Shown here: in pieces, positions 46,937 to 59,688 of the stretch | Layout of the letters: the number at the start of each line of letters is the position of its first letter | How positions within the stretch are numbered: position 1 is the stretch's first letter | Translations under genes and position numbers: made by a program | Source: Diphasiastrum complanatum | Lineage: Eukaryota; Streptophyta; Lycopodiopsida; Lycopodiales; Lycopodiaceae | Length of the DNA: 64,000 bases | NCBI GenBank assembly: GCA_029204225.1 | Contig: CM055113.1 | Span: 11,554,234 to 11,618,233, forward strand | Direction: 5' to 3' | The notes under the pieces: model-generated | Databases searched by the model: none | Told to the model about the DNA's origin: nothing | The model's input: the letters and a program-made list of their open reading frames with translations, nothing else

Positions 46937-49447
46937 TTAGTGTCCCACACCAATGACAGCTGCGCATTGTCGGGCATTTTCGTCATAGGTCTCCTTGTTG
47001 AGAGTTACCCGAATGGTATGCAACTCTTTGCCTTTGTGCTCCAACATTTGCCACCGTAGCTTGTTCAGAAAGGGTCGTGGTGCATAATAGTGGAGCATAT
47101 TGGGAAGGAATCCATGTGTCTGCCAAACTTTCATCATATCCACAAGGAGCGCGTTCGTCATGGCTACACAATAATAAAGACATGCCACATTAAGATGGTC
47201 CATCTTAGTGATTAGTGGCTTATTGATATCCAAAATAATGGGTGGGAGTGATCTCAATGAGTCGTCAATGGCGCCATAAATGCTATAAGGCCACAACTAT
47301 TTGCAAAATAACGCACATCCTTGTTTGGACACTTATGATATTGTTGGTAGAACTGGCTGCAATTAAAAATGAAATCTCAACCGAAGTCTTCTGTTTTGAC
47401 ATATTCGTGAAGAAGAGGCCAATAGATTTTGTTGGTTGTGAACTCAGGTGTGAATGGTTCATGTCGCTTTAGGGGGCAAATATCTGGGTTGACCCTCAAA
47501 TGCGTTGGTGCACTGAGGTAGCGTTGGAAGGCTATCTTATTCAAAATAAAGGGTGCCTTGCGCCAAGCTGGTTGTGGTGCAACTGCTTGAACCTTGGCCT
47601 TATGTCTGCGACACTCCTTGAAATCTGGGATGTTATAGTTGTCGTGTTATTCTTCCTTGGCATACTTTGCTTTGAACTCCGTGGACTCAATCATATCCTG
47701 ACTTGGATTGCGAGGTGTCACACGATGTCGTTTAGGTGGTACCACTATAGGTGGTGGAGGGTTTGGAGATGAAAGGGGTTGGAAAAGTTTGGATGGAAGG
47801 CGAGGAAAACGGGTTATCAAAAAGGATTCTTGGGGAGTGGAAGGCGTAGGAAGGGAGGATGGTGGAGGAGAAGATATAGTAGAATGTGGAGGAGAGAGTG
47901 GATGAGACTAATGGGTAGTCCATCTCTGACCTTGGTTATGGGGCTCTCCCCCATCCTGTGCACTAGCCTCCTGGGCTTAATCGTCCATTGATGCTGCAAC
48001 TGCGAAAGTATAAAAGAAAAATGATGCACTTGTGTCGCCGTTGTCCTGATCATCTCTACGTGGTTGAGTGTCGTGGAATTGTGAATGTTGAGAATAATCA
48101 AGAGGGGGAAGAGTCCGCAACTTTGTCAATTTTGCTTGCAGGCATTGGATTTGAGTGTTGAGTGCAGTCATTTGTGAAGATGTGCTTTGAAGTAGTTGCA
48201 GCGCTTCTGCATGTTTTTAATTTTTGACCCAACTGCTAGTATGTGCAAACTGGGATTACTGTGCCCTTAGGGATATTGATTGGAGAAAATCTCTGAAAGT
48301 CAATCTGAGTGAGTTGACCCATCATAGTAGAACATAATTCTTGATTGGATCTAATTTCTGCATCCAAGAGGTTTTCAACTGATTATCCTTATGACTGACC
48401 TCTGTCTGTAGCTTCTCCATCTGAGTCTGTATTTCGGACATTTGATTGAACGTCAATTTCTCATCCCGACGTGTCCTCTCTGCTTGCTCATCGGCTTGCT
48501 GTAGGGCTGCTTGCGCATCTTGGAATTGTTGTTGCAAATAAAGGTTCTCTTGGATGGAATTTTCCCAGTGCGTCTAATAGTCTGATATGGACTGGGCGAG
48601 GTACTTCATGGCGTCATGATTTGTCCAGATAGCCTTTTGCACAGAAGGGGAGAGGTTGTCCCAAGGACCAATGTTAGGAAGTGGCTCAGAGGCATCAAGA
48701 TAATATTGGGAGGTAGCAGTGAAAGGAGGGACATAGGGTTCATTGTATTGGGAAGATCTTGGTTGGGAATAGATTGGTGTGAGTAAGGGGGATTGTGTGG
48801 CAGTCAGAGGAGGAGATGTAGTCGTGTAAGAAGGACGGGAAGAAGTAGCAAGAATAGAGGTTTGAAGGAGTTGAGTGGCGAAAAAGTAGAAGTAGTGGTG
48901 GTGATAAGAGGAGGTGGGGATTGAGGAGTAGGGGATGGTAAGGAAATAGGAATAAAAAGTTGGGTGGTGGAGGTTATGAGCGAAATTGGTGGGGCTGTAA
49001 GGACCGTAGTGGTAACTACCTGAGCTCTATCGTAGAAGGCTCCTTGATCTACCTGGGTAATAGAGAGCTATGACAATGTGATAATAGGAGGGGCAGCTGT
49101 GCTGGTAATGATCGCCGCTAGCTGTGCTGAATACTGGGCCACTGTGGTGATGTCCGTGTTTGCTATATCTACTCCTTGAGCTTTAGAGGCCCTCTGACAT
49201 TTCGTTGGTGTGTGGATCTAGTCGTGGATTCATTTGGAGGGAGGATCCTCTTGAATGTCCATGCACGCATAGTGGTTTGATGCGGCATGTTTGGATACTT
49301 CGCCGTGATTTCAAGTATCCTTTGTGGGCATTGAGGCCCCAGCTGTTGAGTCAGGATCATACCCGCGTATCCGTCATTGGTGAAGAGTGTGGTGGACCCA
49401 TCTTCGACAAGGAGGCGATTCAGATAGTTTTCTGTATGTGATGCCAT
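46937..49447 (-). pseudogene. Large uncharacterised protein, about 800 codons, broken
   Basis: Starts at ATG 49447 (MASHTENYLNRLLVEDGS). Order: an N-terminal domain of about 90 residues (MILTQQLGPQCPQRILE); a Thr/Pro-rich linker; a block with PWDNLSPSVQKAIWTNHDAM; a coiled coil (about 48540-48330; QQQFQDAQAALQQADEQAER); a second Pro-rich linker ending PPPIVVPPKRHRVTPRNPSQ; and a C-terminal globular part (NIPDFKECRRHKAKVQAV, CPNKDVRYFANSCGLI, HGFLPNMLHYYAPRPFLNK) ending GVGH at 46937. Breaks: shifts near 49190, 48880, 48330, 48170 and 47290, and single stops near 49058, 48577, 47667 and 47365. No polymerase, protease, zinc knuckle or DDE motif is seen. It could be a Gag-like or accessory protein of a large element; the link to R1 supports a mobile origin. 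No function is claimed. Confidence 0.55.
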
Positions 49448-49595
49448 AATGATGTGGCATGCAGGTACGCAGAGGATGAGCTTGTAGAAGCACGTTGGAG
49501 AGAGTTAAAAAGAAATGAAAGTAGAAAATCAGACTGAATTTTTCAAAAAATTTCAGCATAGTCTCCCCAGTAAACTCATCTAATGAACTCGCACA
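49448..49595. other. Upstream region of the unknown large frame
   Basis: About 150 bp between the start codon of the unknown frame and the F1 LTR fragment, which points the opposite way. No clear TATA box is seen. Confidence 0.35.
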
Positions 49596-49965
49596 TGTCA
49601 GAAATGGTGAACTCTTGCAACTTTGTCACAGCACGAACAAGACACGAAGGTCAAATGAGAACAATTTGCAACAGTCAACGTGTCTTTGACTCGAAGCACG
49701 AACGATTCGCAAATCAATCGCGAATTGGACATCCACCTCCAAGACCGCAAAGCACAAAATGGACGCAAAATGAAAACAACGAAAAGAACGAAAATACACG
49801 AAGAGAAATCTTTCGCGCTACCAACTGGTAGCTCAACGGGCTTTACGCCCAGCTGAAATGAATAGCAACGATGGAGACTAACTAACTAGTTGATTAGAGT
49901 TAACTAGTCTTGTGATTCTACATTTAGCTATCTTGAAAACTCCACATAGTGGAGGTATAATCAGG
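49596..49965 (+). repeat. LTR family F1, 3'-truncated fragment
   Basis: Starts TGTCAGAAATGGTGAACTC and continues through a CGAAC/CGCAA-rich U3-like part and the blocks GTTGATTAGAGTTAACTAG and ACTCCACATAGTGGAGGTATAA, matching 16783-16870 and the reverse of the 42981-43595 LTR. It stops near 49965, before the R/U5 part. No coding part is attached. Confidence 0.75.
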
Positions 49966-50392
49966 TTTATAAACAGATTAGAGGCTATTTTTTCTCTTTT
50001 TTGTGGGGAAATAGTAGTTTAATGGTAGGCCCACACATCCATATCCTCAAATCATGCAAACAAAAACAAAAGATGCACAAAAAAAAATTCACAAAATAGC
50101 CACTAAACTTGCAAAAAATTTTGTTTCTAGTAGAAACGCAATTAAAAAGAAGCACAAACAAAGATGTTAGCAAAGCATTTGGCTCTTTGGCAACGACGCC
50201 AATGTTGTCAAGAAGAATATGATGCTCCCATCTTCATTCTAAGTCATATGTAGTCCGAGGAGTGGGCTTGATCCTAGGAGCCTTGGAGATGCTTATGCAA
50301 CAAAAGTAAACTTGAAAGAGCTACTTCAACTTGCAACCAATATTGTAATGAAAGCTAAAAACACATACACAAAATACTCAAACATCTCCTAC

Positions 50393-50423
<31 letters not shown>

Positions 50424-50879
50424 AGCAAAGCTAAATTAGAAAAACTCAAGACATGCAAAAACTTAAACAAATATACATAACACACAAAGTTATAGTAGCA
50501 TTAGCCAAACACCACATTTAACACACATGGATCCAAAATAGCAACACTTAGCTCTCTTGCATTAAAAGGATGAAAAGCACATACAATGAGCTTTCTTATA
50601 TAGAAGCTTGTGGAGTTTCCTTTCCACATTTGCTTATGAGACAAGACATTTCAAGTCTCAAAATGCAATGCAAGTCCTTTTTTGAAAACTTGACTTTGAC
50701 TTTTGCTTAACTTAATAAGTAAGTTTAAACCCTGAGATTTGCAAAATTGTTTTCTTGTCCCCTAGACGCAAAATGCCAAATTGGGGCCTAACATAACTAA
50801 CTAGTGTCGGGCTATTCAAGATTGGCTTATACACGCAGGATGCCATACTCGGGCCATTGATTTTACAAAAATGATTATT
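49966..50879. other. Intergenic with CT microsatellite
   Basis: A (CT)n run lies at 50396-50423. GCATTTGGCTCTTTGGCAACGACGCC near 50178-50203 resembles, in part, the wording around Athila-type primer sites, but no LTR end could be matched. No gene is seen. Confidence 0.4.
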
Positions 50880-52195
50880 TACAAAGGCTTTTGCCCCCGG
50901 CTAACAACTTTGATAGGGAATTCCAATGACGTAAGTCAACAAGAGGATGAGCATGAAAACCTATTGAACAAGGATGATCTACAAATGCTGCAAGTATCAA
51001 TGTGAATCATTTGACAAATGAAGTGCCAAGAGACTAGAGTGAAGGATGACAAAGAGTATGATAGGAAGGACATGAATACATTACTCATGTTTATGTCTCG
51101 AAATGCATTTAATGCTTCTTGCTCTTTAGAAACCTTTACTTCCAAATTTGACCAATTTTTTGGCGATAGCTAGCTAGTGGGTGTATCTAACAATGAAACA
51201 AATCGAGGAATGTTTTATTTTAAGGAGTAGTTCAAATTAACACACTATTGTCACCATTCTATCATTATGCTAGTTATGCTCAACAACACTAGATTTAGCA
51301 TTTTTTTGAAGCTCTAGAAGCTGTTCAAAGCCAAATTTGGTGTTGGTGAGGCCTGCAACATGTGGCTAGGTACCATTGTGAGTACATCTAGAGTGTGGTA
51401 TTGCATTCATTTTGCATTTGAAAATGAGATATTTAGAATGTACGAGCAATTTTTTGGAACCATCTCTTATATGGGTGAATCGTACTTGGAGAAGCAAGTA
51501 AGCTTGATGGTGTGTCAAGCTATAGTGTACGAAAGTTCAAACTCAGTTACTCTCATGGAGAAGGAGCTCTGGGAGGTCATTACAAGTGAGGAGGCATGTC
51601 AATTGTTAAAGCTAACATGAAAGCCTACAACGAGATAGCCAAAAGGGCTCTAATCATCATAAATATATCAATGAAGGACCATGTGATCACACAGACGTGA
51701 CTAATTCGAGACATGCATGGGATGAATTAAAAAGACTATGAGACCTCAAAGCCTTCACAAATTTTGTTCCTTAGAAGCAAGATGAACAATATATAGATGA
51801 AGACCAATGAGAATATGACCAGCTACTTTATACACATAAAGACAAGTATTGAGAGACATGGAGCTTTTTCAAACATGTTTGAATGGTTTAAGAGAATAAT
51901 GTAGTATTTGGTAGTGGCATTGCAACAAGAGAGAGACTACCCTCATTTGAGGAGCATGAGACCGTGTTACAGGAGGAGCAACGATGTGAGATTTCCAAAA
52001 TTCAAACTAAGGGAAATGAGGACTAGGCATTGGTAGCGAAAGGAAAAGGCAAGAATAAGAAAAACTATAGATTAACTGAACATTCTTCTGAGGAGAAAAC
52101 AAAGTCCTCTAGCAAAGAGAAAGTCATAAATTTGGACATTGGGCCAAAGATTACATGAAGAATATGGCTGATATCGAATATGGAGAGTTGAAGGA
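50880..52195 (+). pseudogene. Copia-H gag remnant, strongly eroded
   Basis: Pieces of a Copia Gag: YLEKQVSLMVCQAIVYESS and LMEKELWEVITSEEAC (about 51487-51595), SRHAWDELKRL (about 51708), a helical region, and a worn zinc-knuckle region (HKFGHWAKDYM, about 52130). Stops and shifts are frequent. The block at 50895-50990 (CCAATGACGTAAGTCAACAAGAGGATGAG) recurs at 54805-54880. A related piece (ACATGCATGGGATGCATTAAG) is at about 56866. Confidence 0.7.
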
Positions 52196-52390
52196 CTCGA
52201 CGATAGGCAACTGGGGGGGTACGATACGGTGGCCTCTGGCTGTGTCACTGCATCTTGATTTTTCAGAAAAAAAAAACAATTCAATTTAGGTGCCTGGTCT
52301 ACCATTGAATTGAATTGTAGTGACTAGTCTTTAAGTCTATAGTCTAAAAAGCACATTTTTCAAGTGACAAGTCATTTTAATTTCTCTGAA

Positions 52391-52440
52391 CATTGTCATT
52401 GTCATTGTCATTGAACATTGTCATTGTCATTGTCATTGTC
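52391..52440. repeat. CATTGT microsatellite
   Basis: About eight hexamer units of CATTGT with one GAACATTGT interruption. Confidence 0.95.
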
Positions 52441-53218
52441 ACAAAGTGCTGACTAAAAGAAGGTCAAATGGGACACTCATCTGCAGAACTACTATTTGCC
52501 TTAATTCTCTCAAAAAACAAGTTGCGGCAACGTAAGCTGCTCTCAAGCAGCTCTCCACCTCGTCGAGGAGAGCTGCTTAATCTTAGTGTACATGGTGCCT
52601 GAGATGTGGTCCGTGGGTGAAGAATCAAATCAGTTCGCCTATTTGTTGATGAGGAACAAAACGATTACGTGTATACATTTGCAACACTTTTGTTGGATTC
52701 ATGTCAGACGCGACCGTGATAAATCGATGCCTATGAGAATGACTCTGAATCCTTCAACTGTGAAGGAGTTCAGTTGTTTTGTGTGTAACAACAGTCTACT
52801 GGTGATTGATCTACCGGGGCAACAAAGTAAGCGACCAGAATATGTAACAGCAGTTCGTTTCTGAATCTTTCTTTCCGGATAATGTGCTGTGAGATGTGAA
52901 TACAGATGCTTAGTGGATGGAGAGCATGGCTAACAAAGCATTAAACCAACAAATCAAAACTCCAGATGTAATCATTCACTCGTTAACAAGGGATCAGTCA
53001 ATCAATGTATTCACATAATCGGTTACTTAAACGCGATTGAGCTTGTGCTAACCATTCCACTTAAGACCCAATTTTTTATTTATCTGAAGGCTCAGTCAAC
53101 AGAAATCTGCCTTGAACCGTATGATCAAGAGCACACTAGCGAATGGTGATTTACAAGGAACTATAAATGCTTGTTGATTTGGTTTGTTTGGTTGGAGTGG
53201 GCTGTGTTGTGGGTTGGT

Positions 53219-53337
53219 GCCCCGCGCAGTCTCAGGGCAGTCCAAAAAAAGGGGTATGCCGCTATTTGTGGCCAGCGCACGGTATTCTTTAGTAAAAGGC
53301 GAAAGAATAGTTCGCTCTGCGCTGACCACACGGCTCC
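53219..53337 (-). ncRNA. U5: U5 spliceosomal snRNA, copy 3
   Basis: Same U5 structure: loop CGCCTTTTACT with stem TATTCTTT/AAAGAATA, TGTGGTCAG paired with CTGGCCACA, and Sm-type site CCTTTTTTTGGA. The 3' hairpin CCCTGAG-ACTG-CGCGGGG has one mismatch. One base differs in the lower stem (GCGCAGAGC against GTGCAGAGC in copies 1 and 2). Although the surrounding segment has diverged, the RNA itself is nearly unchanged, which hints at selection or gene conversion. Confidence 0.91.
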
Positions 53338-53360
53338 ATGCTCTCCTACCTGCACCTCAC

Positions 53361-53411
53361 AAGTTTAAGAATCCCTAATCGCGCGACTACCCAAAGGCTT
53401 GCTTATGGGAT
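53361..53411 (-). promoter_or_regulatory. U5 copy 3 promoter (USE-like plus TATA-like)
   Basis: ATCCCATAAGC lies about 64-74 nt and TCTTAAACTT about 24-33 nt before the RNA start. The USE-like block and the GGGTAGTCGCGCGA stretch are kept while the bases between TATA and start have changed, so the kept parts may be functional. Confidence 0.6.
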
Positions 53412-53412
53412 A

Positions 53413-54779
<1,367 letters not shown>

Positions 54780-55235
54780 GATGTTTGTCCTAACAACTAT
54801 GATAGGTAGTTCCAATGACGAAAGTCAACAAGAGGATGAGGACGAAAACCTATTGAAAAAGGATGATCTACAGATGTTGCAAGAGCATCGGTTGGAAAAG
54901 GTAAAAGACAAGGGAAGTTGTTCGAACTAGATGCTTGTGTTATTGCTAACCAAGTTTACAATGTATGAGCAGTTTCTAATATGGGCGAAGCATACTTGGA
55001 GAAGCAAGTAAGCTTCATGGTGTGTCAAATTATAGTGCACGAAAGTTCAAACTCAAAGTTATTCTCATGGAGAAGGAGCTCTGGGAGGTCATTACAAGCG
55101 AGGAGACATGTTCACTGATTGACGCTAATGTGAAAGCCTACAACGAGAAAGCCAGAAAGGGCTATAACCATCATTATAAATCTATCAATACAGGACCATG
55201 TGATCAAACTGAAGAAACTTAAGGTTTCTGCCCAC
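54780..55235 (+). pseudogene. Copia-C/H family fragments
   Basis: Two pieces of Copia coding sequence out of normal order. About 54890-54960 matches the zinc region before integrase of Copia-C (KLFELDACVIANQV). About 54975-55235 is Gag (LMEKELWEVITSEETC, DANVKAYNEKARKGYNHHY) matching Copia-H. Integrase before gag is the reverse of a normal element, so this is a rearranged remnant. Confidence 0.68.
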
Positions 55236-57117
55236 AAAGCATCATTAGCTTATGAACTGCAAACCATAATCCATCAGTACCGCAATCGCATAGCGACATA
55301 TACAAATGGCAATGACGATGAAGTCCCACTGACCGTAGATCGCAATAAATTACAAACCGCAACTTTGAGCAAACAAACGAAGACGTTCGTAGGGAACCGC
55401 AAGCCAACCCATGCGGTCCACGAGCGACGACCAAAGTCCAACCGCAATGGCCTCGACTATGGTTACAAAGGCAGCCCTACAGTCGGCACGCTTTATGACC
55501 CACGATCAACGAAGTACCATGAGAACAAACTGACACCACGGACGAAGCTCATAGCAAACTAAATGTCGTGACATGATAGGTTTAGCAGTTCTTGTAATCA
55601 TTCATTTACATTAAAGACCACCTCCTTCATGTCATGTGCCAAACCCCAAACTAATAGCAATAACAATGAAGTAAAGCTAGAAGCAAGAAGATAACAAGAC
55701 AATCATGATAGCATATCATTAGAAAGCTGGAAATATGGAGATCACAATGGAATCACATTAGCAATGAAATTAAGAGTACAATCAATGGAAATCGAGCATT
55801 GATTCATGTGGATAGAGCACATGAGACCTAGCAATGGAGATACCTATGGCTCACATTCACAAGGAGGAAGCAAGAAGCTCTCACTTGCAAATGAGCCAAA
55901 AGATTCACAAATTGAAGCCTCTTGCCTAGTTAAAGACAATGCTCTCACTTAACTTAACTTAACTGTCTTGAGGGATAGTTACCCTTGTTAGGTATTATTT
56001 AAACTACATTGGGCCCTTATTGGCCTCTTATCCTTATTAGTTACTTTGAAGAAGAGGGAACCGCCTTGTTCTTAAGGCTAATAGCTCCTTTTGGACCTAC
56101 AAAGCTTAAAATGGATATTCTCAGATGCATTGATAAGCACTAATGTACTAGTAGTACATGACACTTCCTCTGATCATATATATAAAGGACGAATGGGAGA
56201 ATGAACATACATAGAGATGACAGACAAATAAATTTGAATGATTGAGTGTTGAATGTCAAGATGAAATGTCGTCCACTAGTAAGTGTGAGACAAGCGGAGT
56301 CAATCAGACCTCCAAGGTCAGACACAGAGATATATAGATAGAAGTATTTGCTAGTAAGCACTGCTTATCAATTATATCTATAAGAGACAGTTTCTCTTGC
56401 GGTAACGCGCTGTATGGTGGTATGCCAAACAACGCTCAAGGAATCACTATAGTTAAATAGATGTTTTTTTTTATTTCTTGCCTATGACACATAATCCTTG
56501 ACTACATTATTCTCATCGAATGTTCTTGTAAGATCAGCTGTTATTTATTTTTCCACATAAAGGCTCATCATAACTAAATCAACAGTAGATCATGAATATC
56601 TGACTACACCTTAGAAGAGCAAAGATCTTAATTAGCAGCAGTAGCTACAGTTAAGAGTTCGACTCTATCTAGGTATATCAGGAATCTATCAGAAAATAGG
56701 ACATTACAAATAGCGAGATCACAACAAGAACATGGCTCATTGATCGAGTATATGAGAGAATCAAAGTGTGCCTCTCTGATTACAACGCCTCTATTCTTTA
56801 ACAAGAAACATGAATATCAAATACACATAAGATTCCAACACAAACATATGCGACTACTTCGAGACATGCATGGGATGCATTAAGAATGAAGAAGGTGATT
56901 GATATCAAATATGGAGAGTTGAAGGACTTGTGCAATCTTCTTGAAGATGGAAAAGTTCAGCCTTCAAATACACTTCTCTTTGTATTATCATCTCAATGCA
57001 ATGATGGATTGAATTAGGACATAGATTCAAGGGCCACTAGACACAAGACTGGAAACTGAGATTGATTGCATCAGTTGACAGTCATTGAAGGAGGTGATTG
57101 TTTGAAATATGTACGTG
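55236..57117. other. No gene identified
   Basis: A plus-strand frame of 120 codons (55200-55562) is richer in GC and CG dinucleotides than its surroundings (several ACCGCAA and TCGCAAT words), which is unusual here, but I see no domain. A small Copia-H gag scrap is at about 56860-56950. The rest shows nothing recognisable. Confidence 0.4.
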
Positions 57118-58776
57118 AACATTTGACATCAATGGTTCTATTACCACTTGGTGGTCAAAGCTTGTGTCAATCGGAGATTGAGATAATACACTTAATATCA
57201 CAATGATAAGATAAGCTTCTAATATGATGCTGAAAAGTTCTTGAAGATCATTCAAATTTATGGCGGATCTTGTGACTTATATTAATACTAATAGAGGAAC
57301 TATAGGTTTTGACTAGGTGTGAAAGAATCCTATAGTTCTCAGGAAGAATTAATGGTTGCCTTAGCAACTCTAATAGGGCTATGTGAGATAGAGTATTTAG
57401 TATGTTATCCGAAGATATGTATAGGGTACCTATTTATAGGATGATGAGTGAATATACAGACATTGTTTATAATTGACTTTCAACTTCTTTATAAAAATAG
57501 AGATTGGTCGATACTTCCATTGGTAAATAGGTGGACTATCAACCAAATCAATCTACACAAAAGTACTTGCATTGAGGTAGATAAAAAGCTATCAAGTGCT
57601 AGAGCACTTTGTTTGGTTCATCATACACTTTAGAACATTCTAATCTAAGGTTCAAAAATATTGTATTTCAGACAAGGATCATTCTAAATGAAGTCGGAAC
57701 TACTTGTGGTTTGTTGACACAATTACTCTAAATAGAGCTACTATTCAAACACATATAATATACATTTATGATAAATAGAATTCAGAAGTAAATGCATTCA
57801 TGTAATAAACTAAAACAACAAAATTGATAAATCTAAACATGAATAATAGTGTTTGAGGTGTCAATGACCACCATGTACTAAATTAAAATAAGCATCTGGT
57901 TTGATGCATTCAGATAGAAACTGAAATTGAAATACAACATTAACCAAGAAACTTATGACAACAATCTGCAAAACAATCAATGATGGAGGGTGGTCGACTT
58001 CTTCTGGTGGTAGAGCTTCGAGTAGATATAAGTTTTGGACCTCTCGTTGCTAGTCTTTTGTCGACACTCTCCGTAATCCCAACGTTGTGATTCTGCATTT
58101 GGATATTCCCATGTGATTTGTGATTCTGCATTTGGATATTCCCATACGAAATCTGTTAGAAGATTGTGTGGGAGTCTAATAACACTCCCACATCCACATG
58201 GACATCAATTAACTTTGTGCTTCCCATCATCTCATGAAGTTCCAAAGTAACAAAGGAGAATGCCACTACAAGAGGGCAACATCGATCACCTCCCATCGCC
58301 CCATGATCTATACCATTGTGAATTTCCTACACTTACTAGCAACCAATACCCAGAATACATTTAATTCTTTTAGGGTATCTTTTATTTCAACTACAACTTT
58401 GACAACACAAAGTAGAATTTGTAAGGTGTGAAGTTAACTTTGAAACTTTAAAAGCCCAAAGCAAAGTTTATACATTATGAAGTTAACTTTGCAAAACTTA
58501 CAATTTAACAAACTTTGGTAGACTTTAAACTTTCCAAGTTTCCAAACATTTATTCATACCCCCATTTTCTAATATTTTGAAAAGCCTTGGTAGGAAGAAG
58601 GTGATATACAAAACTATAGAGCACCATAGTTTTAAAAACAAATTGCAATCTATGAAAATTTTCTGCCATTCTACAAATCATACAAAGGCCAATAAAAAGT
58701 CACTAAAAACAAGAACTATCATGCCTAGACTTATCTCGGATTGTTTGTCCCTTTGGAGGTCAGTAGGCCTACCTCG
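57118..58776 (+). repeat. Direct repeat A (1.66 kb), includes R1 sequence
   Basis: Starts GAACATTTGACATCAATGG and matches 62331-64000 almost base for base, with only a few substitutions and three small indels (about 9-10 bp, 2 bp and 1 bp). The left edge is sharp; the sequences before it differ. It contains a tandem pair of TGTGATTCTGCATTTGGATATTCCCAT (about 58087-58145), a hairpin TGTGGGAG...CTCCCACA (58167-58192), and the R1 part from 58140. No frame of note. It could be an LTR of an unrecognised element or part of a tandem duplication with a 5.2-kb period. Confidence 0.85.
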
Positions 58777-59180
58777 ACCCATAAGCTAATTATGACTATG
58801 AGGGGTTTGGGGCCCTCATGTGCATATAGTCATAATTAATGGTTGGAGGCCTAAACTCATGATGGTGGATTATTATGGGTCTATCAGTGAGTCATATGGG
58901 AAGTGGATGGTGTGGCCTTGATAGGCTGCATAAGTGTCCAGGTGTCACAGTGCACTACTGGTGAATGTAGCTAAAAGTAGCAAAACTTCACCAAATTAGG
59001 GAAAGTAAGCATTCATTTTCCATGAATGGAGATCATTTATAATTCACAATAGCAACTTGTCATATTGCGTTTAGAATAAAAGTATCCTCAAGCTATCAAG
59101 TGCAACTTAGAGAGAGCGAGATAATAGTTGGGCATCAACAAATCCCCTATAGTATGGCCTTTCTACCTATGGTCGTTAGC
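58735..59180 (+). repeat. R1 segment, inverted relative to 46480-46930
   Basis: Matches the 46-kb R1 copy in the opposite orientation for about 445 bp, with small indels (an extra GGGGTTTGGG near 58803). It includes a partly palindromic stretch around GGCCCTCATGTGCATATAGTCATAATTA. The match ends at CTATGGTCGTTAG near 59180. Confidence 0.8.
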
Positions 59181-59688
59181 TCCCAATTAAAATTAACTAT
59201 ACATTTAAGCTGCTTGGCACATTACTCAATTTACTGGCCACTTTTTATTAACCTTGTAGCTGGCAGACCACAAGTCGCGGAGGCTCAGTTCTTTATATTG
59301 AAATATTACATAACTTGAAAATATCACTTTATTTGGGAAAAGCGTAGATTTTATATCGCTTACGTAAAACCCAAGAACCTTATTAACTGGTGACAGAGGC
59401 TTTTCATTGAAATGTTCACCCCTATCACTTCTGACTTTTGACTTTGGAACTCCTTTGAGCTCCTGATTTGTCCTTGATGCACTTTGTGTTGAGCTCCTTG
59501 AGCTCCAAATTCGATCAGTTCCGCACATGTATCAGGGCTCCTTGAGCCAAAGCATTTATCGTTGATTGCCCACTTTATGGTCCACTTCGTGCCTTGTTGC
59601 TTTTGCACCTTGACTTCTCTCCTTGTCCCAGCCTGATTTTGATACTTTTCCTTTTGGCTCTTTAAGGTAGGCAAAGATTGAGTACTTC
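59181..59688. other. No gene identified
   Basis: Between R1 and the LTR. Minus-strand frames of 84-104 codons overlap each other here (59226-59810) and partly run into the LTR; none has a recognisable motif. Confidence 0.4.

Larger units (their letters stand above)
52530..53412. repeat. R2 segment copy 3, carries U5 snRNA, truncated
   Basis: Third copy of the U5-bearing segment, more diverged in its left part (CATACATTTGCAAC-like, CATGTCAGACGCGACCGTGAT, GAGAATGACTCTGAATCC) and close to the others around the RNA gene. Similarity stops right after the USE-like promoter block near 53412, so the promoter is present but the far upstream region is not. Confidence 0.75.

Noticed and set aside
49835-49862. 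GGTAGCTCAACGGG resembling a tRNA A box
   Set aside because: It lies inside an F1 LTR fragment and has no B box downstream.
57118-58776. Calling the direct repeats LTRs outright
   Set aside because: No TG start at the shared edge, no primer site after copy A, and copy B runs off the window. Kept as a hypothesis only.
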